Source: Actinomadura meyerae
Lineage (GTDB): Bacteria > Actinomycetota > Actinomycetes > Streptosporangiales > Streptosporangiaceae
Assembly (NCBI RefSeq): GCF_900188445.1
Contig: NZ_FZOR01000014.1
Location: forward strand, 1 to 64,000
Direction: 5' to 3'
Length of the DNA stretch: 64,000 nucleotides
A model generated the notes under the pieces. It was not told the origin of the DNA. It worked only from the letters and a program-made list of their open reading frames with translations, and ran no database searches. This document shows positions 17,043 through 26,102 of the stretch, one piece after another. Every line of letters begins with the position of its first letter. Position 1 is the stretch's first letter. A program made the position numbers and the translations under genes.

Positions 17043-17669
17043 TCAACCGGCCGCGGCGGTGTCGTGGAGGGCGAGGGAGAGCTCCACGGCGCTGTCGACG
17101 ACCGCGTCGAGGTCGTCGCCGAGCCGCCCGTCCGCCCACCGCTGGGCCAGCTCGGTCATCGCGCCGGTGAACATGGTCGCGGCGACGACGACCGGGAGCC
17201 GCGGGTTCTCGATGTTGCTCATCGCGAGGACGCCGTCCAGCAGGGCGGTCTGGGCGGCGCGGCGCCGCTCGGCCAGCACCTCGTTGCCGCGCGCCTCGGC
17301 GAACAGCACCCGGCCCCGGCGCGGGTCGTCGCTGATGAAGCGGAGCACGCTGCGGATGCCCGCGCGGGTGCGGGCGTCCGGGCCCGGGCCCGCCTCGTCC
17401 AGCGCGGCCGCCAGCGCCTCCCCGAGGGCCGCCGCCTCCCGGTCGTAGACGGCCGCGAGCAGCTCGTCGGTGCCGGGGAAGTTCTCGTAGAAGTACCGGG
17501 TGTGCAGCTCGGCCTCCCGGCACACGGCGCGCACCGTCAGCGCCGCCTCGCCCTCCTCGCCGAACAGCCGGTACGCGGCCCTGACCAGCATGTCGCGCCG
17601 CTCGTCCCGCCGCCGGCTCGCGGGCACCCCGGCCCACCGGGTGGACGTGGCCGTGCGCGCGTTCGCCAT
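17043..17669 (-). CDS. TetR-family transcriptional repressor
   Basis: The 208-residue protein has an N-terminal TetR helix-turn-helix (RRDMLVRAAYRLFGEEGEAAL, then HTRYFYENFPGTDELLAAVYD), with the classic YFYENF recognition-helix segment, and an all-helical ligand domain. It faces the MpaB-like gene across 102 bases that contain two matching 22-bp inverted repeats, so it very likely represses that gene and itself. The ligand is unknown. Confidence 0.9.
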   Translation of the reverse strand: MANARTATSTRWAGVPASRRRDERRDMLVRAAYRLFGEEGEAALTVRAVCREAELHTRYFYENFPGTDELLAAVYDREAAALGEALAAALDEAGPGPDARTRAGIRSVLRFISDDPRRGRVLFAEARGNEVLAERRRAAQTALLDGVLAMSNIENPRLPVVVAATMFTGAMTELAQRWADGRLGDDLDAVVDSAVELSLALHDTAAAG

Positions 17670-17707
17670 GCCCCGACGATATACCGCGCCCGCGCCGCGC
17701 CTCCCGG

Positions 17708-17758
17708 TCTGGACACGGGTGTACCCAGACGCTTACTCTGGTCACAGTTGTAGCCAGA
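17708..17758. promoter_or_regulatory. Twin 22-bp TetR operators
   Basis: Two copies of TCTGG-N12-CCAGA occur, at 17708-17729 and 17737-17758, with centres 29 bases apart. The cores also agree (consensus nCACnGnTGTAn). They fill the space between the divergent TetR and MpaB-like genes. Spacing and symmetry fit cooperative binding of two TetR dimers. Confidence 0.75.
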
Positions 17759-17771
17759 ATTGGGAGTCCAG

Positions 17772-18851
17772 ATGACGGCCACCGCGAGCCCCGGCAAGAA
17801 CGGCCACCGCACGCCAGGTCCCGGCGGGGCGGGGCACCGCAAGCCCGCGCCCGGCAAGACGAACCCCGTCGCGACGCGCTTCGAGCAGGCCTTCGACGCC
17901 GACATCCGCTCCAGGTTCTTCAAGGGCCTGGACTTCGCCGGCCCCGAGGGCGACCCCGGCTGGTTCGGGCCCGGCAGCGCCGTCTGGTACGTGCACTCGC
18001 ACCTGCCGACGCTGATCCTCGGCCTGGTCGGCGCCGCCTACATCGAGGGCCTCGACCCGAGCATCAGCTGGATGGCCTACGACCACTCGCGCATCCCCGA
18101 GCGCGTCGACGGCATCCCGACCGGCAACATCGACCCGGAGGGCGCCGCCGTCCGGCTCGGCCACTCCCTGTCGTTCTTCATCGGGACCGCCTACGGTTCC
18201 ACCGCGACCGCCGAGCGGCTCGCCCGCACCGTCCGCGCGATGCACCACACCGTGAAGGGCACCCGCCCCGACGGCCTGCCCTACGACGCGGACGACCCCG
18301 AATGGCTGCGCTGGAACTACGCCACCGTGGTGTGGGGGCTGGCCACGGCGCACGAGCGCTACCACAAGCGTCCCCTGCGCGGCCCCGCCCTGGACCGCTA
18401 CTACCGCGAGTTCGTCCGCGTCGGCGAGGCCCTCGGCGGGACGGACCTGCCCGCCAGCAAGGCGGAGGTCGCCGAGTGCCTGGAGTCCTACCTGCCGCGC
18501 CTGGCCGTCACCCCGATCAAGGCGTTCGCGACCGGCCCGAACCTGCGTGAGAGCAAGGCCAAGCCGTGGGAGCCCGGTAGCCCCTTCATGGACTGGGCCG
18601 CCCGCGACATGCTCCCCAAGTGGGCGCAGAAGCTCTGCCTCTACAAGCCGCCGAACCCCCTCGCGCTGCGCGCGCGCCGGACGACGCTGTGGCTCGTCCT
18701 CAACGGCCTGCACGACGCCACCGGCCCGATCCGGGAGTACCGCGAGGCCGAGGCCCGCGTCGCGGGCGGCGCCTCCGCGCCGGTCGCCTCGACGGCACCG
18801 GCCGCGCCCGACCCCGTCCTCACCCGGGACGAGGTGGAGGCGACCGCCTGA
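17772..18851 (+). CDS. Oxygenase MpaB-like / DUF2236 protein
   Basis: This 359-residue protein belongs to the DUF2236 family, which includes fungal MpaB and the haem-dependent latex-clearing protein. Typical segments are PGSAVWYVHSHLPTLILGL (about residue 68), GHSLSFFIGTAYGS (about residue 133) and WNYATVVWGLATAHERYH (about residue 178). Family members are oxygenases that cut polyisoprenoid or prenyl chains. The substrate here is unknown. ATG 17772 follows GGGAG at five bases and is preferred over the in-frame TTG 17760. Both termini are low-complexity Pro/Ala/Gly. Repression by the divergent TetR is expected. Confidence 0.85.
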   Translation: MTATASPGKNGHRTPGPGGAGHRKPAPGKTNPVATRFEQAFDADIRSRFFKGLDFAGPEGDPGWFGPGSAVWYVHSHLPTLILGLVGAAYIEGLDPSISWMAYDHSRIPERVDGIPTGNIDPEGAAVRLGHSLSFFIGTAYGSTATAERLARTVRAMHHTVKGTRPDGLPYDADDPEWLRWNYATVVWGLATAHERYHKRPLRGPALDRYYREFVRVGEALGGTDLPASKAEVAECLESYLPRLAVTPIKAFATGPNLRESKAKPWEPGSPFMDWAARDMLPKWAQKLCLYKPPNPLALRARRTTLWLVLNGLHDATGPIREYREAEARVAGGASAPVASTAPAAPDPVLTRDEVEATA

Positions 18852-18899
18852 CGTGCCCGCCCCCCGGCCGGTTGAGTCGTGCCGGTTCAGTCGTGCCGC

Positions 18900-19634
18900 T
18901 CAGTCGTAGGGCTGCTCCGGCCGGGGGATCGGGACGGCCCGTGTCGCGTCGAGCGCCTGCTCGTCCGTCGGCGGGGTGCCCGCCGGCGGGCGGCGCCAGG
19001 TGCCGGTGACCTGCACCCACCGGTCGGCGGGCGGCTGCGGCACCCCGTGCACGATCACGCGGAACGCGACGGCGTCGCCCGCGCAGCACGCGATCTTCAT
19101 CCGGGTGAGGTACCAGCCGCCCTCGCGGCGCGGGGCGGCGAACCCGGTCAGCCGCACCCGCACCCCGTCGAGGGCCGCCGGGTCGCCGCGCTGCGCCTGG
19201 AACGCCCGCCCGATGAACTCGCCCATGGACATCTGCGCCGGCGCCGCGGACACCGCGACCGCGTCGTACGGCCGCGCGTCCGCCGGGGGCGCGGGCGGCC
19301 GTCCGGCGCCGCGCGAGGCCATGTACGACCCGAGCGCGGGCGGCGCGACCACGGCGATGACCAGCACGGGCAGCCCGAGCAGCCATGCCACCCGCGGCCC
19401 GCGCGAGTGGTCGTGCCCGTGCCCGTCGTGCCCGTGCCCGTCCTGGACGGCGTCCTCGGCGGGTCGGCGGACGAGCCCGGCCGCGCCGAGCGCGATCAGC
19501 ACCGCGGCGGCGAGCAGCAGCGGGATCCGGAACCCGGGCCGCACGTAGTTCAGGTACTCGCCGGTCGGCAGCGTGATCCAGCCGGTGGCCGCGCCGAGCG
19601 TGATCAGCAGCAGCGACTGCGCGTGCCGGTTCAC
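18900..19634 (-). CDS. TIGR03943-family putative permease subunit
   Basis: A 244-residue membrane protein with two N-terminal helices, a histidine-rich loop (HGHDGHGHDHSRG, about residue 66), a third helix and an extracytoplasmic C-terminal domain with GEFIGRAFQAQ and a CC pair (MKIACCAGDA). TIGR03943 proteins are encoded next to UPF0718 permeases (the YcgQ/YcgR pair of Bacillus, which is Zur-regulated), so a role in metal homeostasis is likely. GTG 19634 overlaps the permease stop by GTGA, showing translational coupling. I saw no clear Zur box upstream of the pair. Confidence 0.85.
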   Translation of the reverse strand: MNRHAQSLLLITLGAATGWITLPTGEYLNYVRPGFRIPLLLAAAVLIALGAAGLVRRPAEDAVQDGHGHDGHGHDHSRGPRVAWLLGLPVLVIAVVAPPALGSYMASRGAGRPPAPPADARPYDAVAVSAAPAQMSMGEFIGRAFQAQRGDPAALDGVRVRLTGFAAPRREGGWYLTRMKIACCAGDAVAFRVIVHGVPQPPADRWVQVTGTWRRPPAGTPPTDEQALDATRAVPIPRPEQPYD

Positions 19635-20659
19635 AGCAGGACCCCTCCGGCGGCGGTGCCGCAGGCGACGGCGAGGACGAACGTCAGCGGGACGAACCGG
19701 ACGGCGAACGACCGGCCGAAGAACCCCGTCTGCAACGCGATGAGCTTCAGGTCGACCATCGGCCCGACGACGAGGAAGACCAGTTTGGCGGTCGGGGAGA
19801 ACCCGGTGAGGCTCGCGGCGACGAACGCGTCCGCCTCCGAGCAGATCGACATGAGCACCGCGAGGAAGGCCAGGACCAGGATCGACGCCGGTGCGCTCCC
19901 GCCGACGCCCGTGACCCACTCCGGCGGGACCAGCACGCTGATCGTCGCGGCGGCCAGCGCGCCGACCACGAGGAAGCCGCCCGCGTGCATGATGTCGTGG
20001 GTCATCGCGTCCCGGAAGGCCGTCCAGCGGGCGGCGCCCTCGGCGGGGCGCCGGTGCGGGACGCGCAGCCACTCGCCCTTCCCGAACAGCAGCCACGCCC
20101 ACCCCGCGGCGACCGCGGTGACCAGCGACGCCGCGAACCGCGCCGCCGCCATCTCGGGCCGCCCGGGGAACGCGACGAGCGTCGCCGCCAGCACGACCGG
20201 GTTCACTGCGGGCGCGGCGAGCAGGAACGTCAGCGCGGCGGCGGGCGCCACGCCGCGCGCCATCAGCCCGCCCGCGACCGGCACGGACGCGCACTCGCAG
20301 CCCGGCAGCACGGCGCCGAGCGCGCCCGCCACCGGGACGGCCGAGCCGGGGCGGCGGGGCAGCACGCGGGTCCAGAACCGCGCCGGGACGAACGCGGTGA
20401 TCGCGGCGGACAGCGCCACCCCGAACACCAGGAACGGCAGGGCCTGCACGCACACCGCGACGAAGATCGTCGACCAGGCGTCCAGTGCCGGGGCGGAGAG
20501 GCCGGGCGCCACCCAGCGGCGCCCCGCGACCAGCACGGCCGCCGCTGCGCCGAACAGCCACAGCGTCCCGCCAAGCGCGGGGGTGCGGGGCCTTCCCCAG
20601 TCGGCGGGGGGCAGTTGCTCTTCGTCCCATGCGGCGGCGGGGGCGGGGGACCGGGGCAT
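19631..20659 (-). CDS. UPF0718 (DUF318) permease
   Basis: This 342-residue polytopic membrane protein has about eight to ten helices and the family signature PGCECASVPVAGGLM near residue 120. A second conserved patch is SICSEADAFVAASL near residue 275. UPF0718 permeases work with TIGR03943 proteins, which follow here with a four-base overlap. The substrate is unproven; zinc or another metal complex is suspected from regulation in other bacteria. The start is uncertain: ATG 20659, GTG 20662 or the longer GTG 20716 are in frame and none has a good ribosome binding site. Confidence 0.85.
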   Translation of the reverse strand: MPRSPAPAAAWDEEQLPPADWGRPRTPALGGTLWLFGAAAAVLVAGRRWVAPGLSAPALDAWSTIFVAVCVQALPFLVFGVALSAAITAFVPARFWTRVLPRRPGSAVPVAGALGAVLPGCECASVPVAGGLMARGVAPAAALTFLLAAPAVNPVVLAATLVAFPGRPEMAAARFAASLVTAVAAGWAWLLFGKGEWLRVPHRRPAEGAARWTAFRDAMTHDIMHAGGFLVVGALAAATISVLVPPEWVTGVGGSAPASILVLAFLAVLMSICSEADAFVAASLTGFSPTAKLVFLVVGPMVDLKLIALQTGFFGRSFAVRFVPLTFVLAVACGTAAGGVLL

Positions 20660-20787
20660 CACGCCATGATGCCATGGGCTCGCAGTGCGTGACGGCCGGT
20701 TGTGATCACCGGTCACCCGTCAGCGATGACTTTCCGTCGCGGCGGCGGTCCTAAGAACGTGGGCCGTCACCCGAACGGAGGCCGGAT

Positions 20788-21447
20788 GTGCGAGTGGACG
20801 CGAACCGCGGCAGGCTGCTGGACCGGGCGATCGGTTTCGCCCTGACGGCCGCCCAGGGGATCACGCCGCATATGCTCGCCCGCCGCACGCCGTGCGCGTC
20901 GTGGGACCTCGGCATGCTCCTGCTGCACCTCGCCGATTCCCTGGACGCGCTGCACGAGGCCATCGCCGGCGGGCACGTCGAGCGGCGCTCGGAACCGGCC
21001 GGGGCGGACGACCCGGTCTCGGAGATGCGGGTGCATGCCGTCCGCGTGCTGCGCGCGTCCGGCGCGCGCAGCGTGGTGACCGTCGGCGACCGGCGGCTGG
21101 CGGGCGACCTGCTGGCCGCGGCCGGGGCGGTGGAGGTCGCCGTCCACGGCTGGGACATCGCCCAGGCGACCGGGGAGGAACGGCCGATCCCGCCGGTCCT
21201 GGCGGCCGACCTGCTGGCGGTGGTCCCGCTGGTGCTGCCCGCGCCGCCGCGCGGCCCGCTGTTCGCCGATCCGGTGGAGCCGCCGCCGGGTGCGACGCCG
21301 AGTGACCGGCTCGTCGCCCTCCTCGGCCGCCGCGCCCTTCCCTGCCACGGTCCGGCGGCCGCCCTGCGGAAGGAGGATGCGCACTTAGGAGGCTTCCAGG
21401 AGAATCGTCCCGTCCGTTCCCCCGGCCCCTGGAGGGAGACCCGGTGA
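20788..21447 (+). CDS. TIGR03086-family metal-binding protein (DinB/MDMPI fold)
   Basis: This 219-residue protein resembles mycothiol-dependent maleylpyruvate-isomerase/DinB-fold proteins of the TIGR03086 family. It has RTPCASWDLGMLLLHLADSL near residue 33, with the first conserved His, and VEVAVHGWDIAQATG near residue 113, with the second. These proteins bind a metal and may use mycothiol as cofactor. The GTG start (20788) has no strong ribosome binding site. The 3' end overlaps the next gene by GTGA. The last 35 residues look unstructured and mostly encode the ribosome binding site of the downstream gene. Confidence 0.75.
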   Translation: MRVDANRGRLLDRAIGFALTAAQGITPHMLARRTPCASWDLGMLLLHLADSLDALHEAIAGGHVERRSEPAGADDPVSEMRVHAVRVLRASGARSVVTVGDRRLAGDLLAAAGAVEVAVHGWDIAQATGEERPIPPVLAADLLAVVPLVLPAPPRGPLFADPVEPPPGATPSDRLVALLGRRALPCHGPAAALRKEDAHLGGFQENRPVRSPGPWRETR

Positions 21448-21923
21448 AGTATCCGGTGTCCGCCCAGTACCTGCTCCCCGAGGCGTACGAGCGCGTGGTC
21501 CGGCTCGTCGCGGAGGAGAAGTACATCCCCGCCATCAAGCTCGTCCGGGAGGCGACGGGGCTCGGCCTCAAGGAGGCCAAGGAGTACGTGGACGGCCTGA
21601 AGGGCCAGGTCTTCGCCCAGCAGGTGCCGCCGGAGGTGCAGGCGAAGGCGCGCGCGATGATCGGCGAGGGCAGAACGAAGCCCGCGGTCAAGATGGTCCG
21701 CGCCGAGACCGGGCTCGGGCTGCGGGCGGCCAAGGACTTCATCGACGCGCTCCGGGAGGGGCGGGTCCACGCCCCGGCGGACACCGGCCCCGGCGGGCTG
21801 CTGTCGGACCGGGTCCGCGCGTTCCTGGCGGCAGGGGACCACGCCTCGGCCGTCGCGCTGGTGTGCGCGGAGACCGGGATGCGTCCCGACGAGGCGGAGC
21901 GCTTCGTCGCGGCACTTGGGTAG
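21444..21923 (+). CDS. Protein with three L7/L12 C-terminal-like repeats
   Basis: In this 159-residue protein a helix-turn-helix unit occurs three times: IKLVREATGLGLKEAKEYVD (residues 31-50), VKMVRAETGLGLRAAKDFID (about 76-95) and VALVCAETGMRPDEAERFV (about 137-155). The motif is that of the ribosomal protein L7/L12 C-terminal domain, where it recruits translation GTPases. The L7/L12 dimerisation region and hinge are absent, so this is not the ribosomal protein. A factor-binding or scaffold role is conceivable but unsupported. The GTG start follows GGAGGGAG and overlaps the upstream gene. Confidence 0.75.
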   Translation: MKYPVSAQYLLPEAYERVVRLVAEEKYIPAIKLVREATGLGLKEAKEYVDGLKGQVFAQQVPPEVQAKARAMIGEGRTKPAVKMVRAETGLGLRAAKDFIDALREGRVHAPADTGPGGLLSDRVRAFLAAGDHASAVALVCAETGMRPDEAERFVAALG

Positions 21924-22037
21924 TGGTGCCCGAGTAGCGGTGCTCGGGCAGGTCCAAGAGATCGGGACCGGCTCTCGCCCCGGAGGGCAACCGAATGCCA
22001 TTCTGGTGTCTGACGCACCATATGCCTGGAGGGGCCC

Positions 22038-24182
22038 ATGGCGATCGCCATCAGCGCGGAGCACCGCGAGCTGGCACGGACGGCGCGCGCTTTCCTGCGC
22101 GACCACGAGGCGCGGGCCGCGAACCGCGCGCTGCTGGACGCCGAGAAGGAGGCGCCGCCCGCCTTCTGGACCGGGTTCGCCGAGCTCGGCCTGCTCGGCC
22201 TGCACCTGCCCGAGGAGCACGGCGGCGGCGGGGCCGGGCTGCAGGAGCTGGTCGTGGTCGCCGAGGAGCTCGGCCGCGCCGCCGCGCCCGGGCCGATGCT
22301 GCCCACGATGATCGCGTCCGCCGTGATCGACGCGGCCGGGACGGACGAGCAGCGGGCCCGCCTGCTGCCCGGCCTCGCGTCCGGCGCGACCCCGGCGGCC
22401 CTCGGCATCGGCGGCTCGCTGACCGTCGCGGACGGCGTGGCGACCGGTGACGCGGGCGTCGTGCTGGGCGGCGGCCTCGCGGACCTGCTCGTCCTCCCAG
22501 CGGGCGACGACATGGTCGTCGTCCGGGCGGACGCCGCGAGCGTCGAGGTCCCGGAGAACCTGGACCCGTCCCGCCGCTCCGCTCGCGTCCGCCTCGACGG
22601 CGCCGCGGCCGAGGTCCTGCCCGGCGCGCGCGCACAGGCCCTCGCCATCGCCCGCACCCTGGTGTCCGCGGAGGCGGTCGGCGGGTCGCTCGAATGCGTG
22701 GAGAGCGCCGTCGAGTACGCCAAGGTGCGGCAGCAGTTCGGCCGCCCGATCGCGACGTTCCAGGCCGTCAAGCACCACTGCGCGAACATGCTCGTCGCCG
22801 CCGAGCTCGCCACGGCCGCCGTGTGGGACGCCGCGCGGGCCGCGACCGGGCCCGCCGACCAGTTCGAGCTCGCGGCGGCCGTCGCGGCGGCGCTCGCGCT
22901 GCCCGCGTTCACGTCCAACACGGGCCTCAACATCCAGGTGCACGGCGGCATCGGCTTCACCTGGGAGCACGACGCGCACCTGCTGATGCGCCGCGCCGCG
23001 ACGCTGGAGGCCGTGTTCGACCCGCACTCCGCCGAGCGGGACGTGACCCGCCTGCGGGAGGCCGGGGTCGCCCGCGCCGCGACCCTCGACCTGCCGCCCG
23101 AGGCGGAGGCCGAGCGGCCCCGGATCCGGGAGCTGGCCCGCGAGATCGCCGCGCTGCCCGCCGACGAGCAGCGGCGGCGGCTCATCGACACCGGCTACGC
23201 GCAGCCGCACTGGCCGCGCCCGTGGGGCGTCGAGGCGAGCGCCGGGCTGCAGCTCGTCATCGAGGACGAGTTCCGCGCGGCGGGCGTGAAGCGCGTCCAG
23301 CTCGGCATCACCGGCTGGGTGATCCTCACCCTCGTCCAGCACGGCACCCAGGACCAGATCGACCGCTGGGTGCGGCCCGCGCTCAGCGGCGAGGAGGTCT
23401 GGTGCCAGCTCTTCAGCGAGCCCGAGGCCGGGTCGGACGCCGCCGCCGTGAAGACCCGCGCCGTGAAGGTCGACGGCGGCTGGGTCGTCAACGGCCAGAA
23501 GGTCTGGACGAGCGGCGCCCAGCACTGCCGCTGGGGCTTCGCGACCGTCCGCACCGACCCGGACGCGGCCAAGCACGCCGGCGTCACCATGGTCGTGATC
23601 GACATGGAGCAGCCGGGCGTGGAGGTCCGGCCGCTCCGCCAGATCACCGGCGGTTCCGACTTCAACGAGGTGTTCTTCTCCGACGTGTTCGTCCCCGACT
23701 CCGACGTGGTCGGGCAGCCGAACCAGGGCTGGACGGTCGCCCGCGCGACGCTCGGCAACGAGCGCGTCAGCATCGGCGGCGGCGCCGGCGGCCCCGCCGG
23801 GCCCGACATCGTCTCGCTCTACCGCGAGCACGGTGCGGGAGTCCCGGCCGGGGCCGAGCGGGTCGGCGCCTACCTGGCCGAGGAGCAGGCGCTCCGGCTG
23901 CTGAACCTGCGCTCCGCCGAGCGCGCCGTCGCCGGCGGCGAGCCCGGCCCGGAGGGCAACATCACCAAGCTGGTCCTCGCCGAGCACGGCCACGCCACCG
24001 CCGACCTGCTCGCCGAGTTCGCCGGCCCCGGCGCCGCGTTCAACGACGGCCTCGGCCAGTTCGCCGGGCTGATGCGGCTCGGCTCCCGGGGCATGTCGAT
24101 CGCGGGCGGCACCTCGGAGATCACCCGCAACCAGATCGCCGAGCGCATCCTCAAGCTGCCCCGGGACCCGCTGATCAAGTAG
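22038..24182 (+). CDS. Fused double acyl-CoA dehydrogenase
   Basis: The 714-residue protein is two acyl-CoA dehydrogenase units in tandem. The first (about residues 1-345) has RQQFGRPIATFQAVKHHCAN and VHGGIGFTWEHDAHL. The second (about 355-714) has LFSEPEAGSDAAAVKTRA, NGQKVWTSGAQH and the C-terminal GGTSEITRNQIAERIL. Fused or paired FadEs that form alpha2beta2-like enzymes occur in actinobacterial sterol and branched-chain catabolism. The first unit is degenerate around the FAD contacts, so probably only one active site per fusion works. It ends tail to tail with the aldo/keto reductase, with an eight-base overlap. Confidence 0.9.
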   Translation: MAIAISAEHRELARTARAFLRDHEARAANRALLDAEKEAPPAFWTGFAELGLLGLHLPEEHGGGGAGLQELVVVAEELGRAAAPGPMLPTMIASAVIDAAGTDEQRARLLPGLASGATPAALGIGGSLTVADGVATGDAGVVLGGGLADLLVLPAGDDMVVVRADAASVEVPENLDPSRRSARVRLDGAAAEVLPGARAQALAIARTLVSAEAVGGSLECVESAVEYAKVRQQFGRPIATFQAVKHHCANMLVAAELATAAVWDAARAATGPADQFELAAAVAAALALPAFTSNTGLNIQVHGGIGFTWEHDAHLLMRRAATLEAVFDPHSAERDVTRLREAGVARAATLDLPPEAEAERPRIRELAREIAALPADEQRRRLIDTGYAQPHWPRPWGVEASAGLQLVIEDEFRAAGVKRVQLGITGWVILTLVQHGTQDQIDRWVRPALSGEEVWCQLFSEPEAGSDAAAVKTRAVKVDGGWVVNGQKVWTSGAQHCRWGFATVRTDPDAAKHAGVTMVVIDMEQPGVEVRPLRQITGGSDFNEVFFSDVFVPDSDVVGQPNQGWTVARATLGNERVSIGGGAGGPAGPDIVSLYREHGAGVPAGAERVGAYLAEEQALRLLNLRSAERAVAGGEPGPEGNITKLVLAEHGHATADLLAEFAGPGAAFNDGLGQFAGLMRLGSRGMSIAGGTSEITRNQIAERILKLPRDPLIK

Positions 24183-25227
24183 CGGACGCGGCGGACCGGC
24201 GGCGGTTCCCGGCGAACAGCCCCGGCTCGCCGGCGCGGTGGTCGATGCCGGCCATGTCGGTGCCGGGCGCGACGACCTCGTCGATCGCGTCCAGCACCGC
24301 CGCGTCCAGGCGCAGGTCGGCGGCGGCGAGCAGGTCGTCCAGCTGCGCCATGGTCTTCGGGCCGATGATCGTCGAGGTGACGGCCGGGTGCTCGCCGACG
24401 AAGGCGAGCGCCAGGTGGGTGAGCGTCAGCCCGGCCCCCTCGGCGATCTTGGTGAGCCGCTCGACGGCGTCGTAGCGGACGGGGGCGCTCGGGTCGACGT
24501 CCACGGTGCGGCCCGGCCACGCCGTGTCGTCCGACGCGGCGAACCGGGACCCGGCGGGCGGCTGCTCGCCGCGCCGGTACTTGCCGGTCAGCCAGCCGCC
24601 CGCGAGCGGGCTCCACGGGATGACGCCCATGCCGTGCCGCTGCGCGGCCGGCAGCATCGCCCGCTCGATCGACCGCGCGAAGATCGAGTACTGCGGCTGC
24701 TCGCACACGAACCGGACCCCGCCGCGCCGCTCGGCGGCCCACTGCGCCTCCACGATCTGGTCGGCGGGGAACGACGACGACCCCGCGTACAGGATCTTGC
24801 CCTGCCGGACGAGGTCGGTCAGCGCGTCGAGCGTCTCCTCCAGATCGGTGTCCCAGTCGCGGCGGTGGATCTGGTACAGGTCGATGCGGTCGGTGCCGAG
24901 CCGGCGGAGGCTGTCCTCCACGGCGCGGACGATGTAGCGGCGCGACCCGCCCCGGGCGTTGCGCTCCTCGCCGAGCGGGAAGAAGAACTTCGACGCGAGG
25001 ACGACGTCGTCCCGGCGGCCCTTGAGCGCCCGCCCGAGGATCTCCTCGCTCTCCCCGGCGGAGTACATGTCGGCCGTGTCGATGAAGTTGATCCCGGCGT
25101 CCAGCGCCCGGTGGACGATCCGCTCGCAGTCGTCGTGGTCGGGGTTGCCGACGGCCCCGAACATCATGGCGCCGAGGCACTGGGTGCTGACTTCCACGCC
25201 GGTACGGCCGAGCTTGCGGTACTGCAT
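24175..25227 (-). CDS. Aldo/keto reductase
   Basis: A 350-residue NAD(P)H-dependent aldo/keto reductase. The catalytic tetrad is visible: Asp and Tyr in DTADMYSAGESE (about residue 50), Lys in LASKFFF (about residue 84) and His in LYQIHRRD (about residue 122). The cofactor loop is near TSTIIGPKTMAQLDDLL. The substrate is unknown. The stop lies within the end of the convergent acyl-CoA dehydrogenase gene. No operon partner is on the same strand. Confidence 0.93.
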   Translation of the reverse strand: MQYRKLGRTGVEVSTQCLGAMMFGAVGNPDHDDCERIVHRALDAGINFIDTADMYSAGESEEILGRALKGRRDDVVLASKFFFPLGEERNARGGSRRYIVRAVEDSLRRLGTDRIDLYQIHRRDWDTDLEETLDALTDLVRQGKILYAGSSSFPADQIVEAQWAAERRGGVRFVCEQPQYSIFARSIERAMLPAAQRHGMGVIPWSPLAGGWLTGKYRRGEQPPAGSRFAASDDTAWPGRTVDVDPSAPVRYDAVERLTKIAEGAGLTLTHLALAFVGEHPAVTSTIIGPKTMAQLDDLLAAADLRLDAAVLDAIDEVVAPGTDMAGIDHRAGEPGLFAGNRRRSAASAT

Positions 25228-25316
25228 CTGCGCTCCCTCGTCAGGTGATCGCGCAGCACGCTACGACCTGGAGCGCGCTCCAGGTCAAGCACTGGTTCAG
25301 AGCCCGCGGGCGCCGG

Positions 25317-26102
25317 TCACAGGGCGGCGAGCCAGTCGTACCAGGCGCCGAGGCCGTCCCCGCGCGTCGCCGACAGCGGGAGGACGGTGAGGCCGGGGCA
25401 CAGCCTGCGGGCCGCGTCCCGGCACGCGTCCACGTCGAAGTCGACGTACGGCAGCAGGTCGGTCTTGTTGAGCAGCAGGACGTCGGCGCCGCGGAACATG
25501 TGCGGGTACTTCAGCGGCTTGTCGTCGCCCTCGGTGACCGACATCAGCACCACGCGGGCCCGCTCGCCGAGGTCGAACAGCGCGGGGCAGACGAGGTTGC
25601 CGACGTTCTCGACGAACACCGTCGAGCCGTCCGGGGGCGCCAGCGCGGCCAGCGCGCCGGCCATCATCGACGCGTCGAGGTGGCAGCCCGCGCCCGTGTT
25701 GACCTGGACGGTCCGCGCCCCGGCGGCGGTGAGGCGGCGCGCGTCCAGCAGCGTCTCCTGATCGCCCTCGATCACCGAGATCGGGCGGTCCGCGCCGAGG
25801 TCGGCGACGGTCCGCTCCAGCAGCGTCGTCTTGCCGGAGCCGGGGGAACTCATCACGTTGAGCGCGACGATGCCGCGCTCGGCCAGCCAGGCCCGGTTCC
25901 GTCCGGCCAGGTCGTCGTTGCGGGCCAGCACCTTCCGCTCCAGGGCGATGGTGTGCCCGCGGCCCTGCCCGTCCTCGCCGGCGTGCTCGTGGTCGCGCCC
26001 GTGGTCGTGGCCGTGCTCGTGCGGGTGGTCGTGGTCCGGCGGCGCGAGGGTGGTCAGGCGGGTGCCCCCGGCGTCGGCGTCGCAGCCGCAGGTCTCACAC
26101 AT
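25317..26102 (-). CDS. hypB: Hydrogenase nickel-incorporation GTPase HypB
   Basis: A 261-residue nickel chaperone and GTPase for [NiFe]-hydrogenase maturation. The N-terminal high-affinity nickel site CETCGC (residues 2-7) is present, followed by a histidine-rich segment (residues 23-50, eight His) for nickel storage. The P-loop is SSPGSGKTT (residues 85-93) and LLLNKTDLLPY gives guanine specificity. It works with HypA, whose gene overlaps by eight bases upstream. The pair runs divergently from the hydrogenase structural operon. Confidence 0.95.
   Translation of the reverse strand: MCETCGCDADAGGTRLTTLAPPDHDHPHEHGHDHGRDHEHAGEDGQGRGHTIALERKVLARNDDLAGRNRAWLAERGIVALNVMSSPGSGKTTLLERTVADLGADRPISVIEGDQETLLDARRLTAAGARTVQVNTGAGCHLDASMMAGALAALAPPDGSTVFVENVGNLVCPALFDLGERARVVLMSVTEGDDKPLKYPHMFRGADVLLLNKTDLLPYVDFDVDACRDAARRLCPGLTVLPLSATRGDGLGAWYDWLAAL

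Noticed and set aside
18900..20716. Zur box upstream of the UPF0718/TIGR03943 pair
   Set aside because: No TGAAAATGATTTTCA-like palindrome was visible upstream of the permease start, so zinc control is not claimed.
20751..23993. Minus-strand frame of over 1000 codons
   Set aside because: Antisense shadow of four recognised genes; composition is low-complexity and no motif is present.
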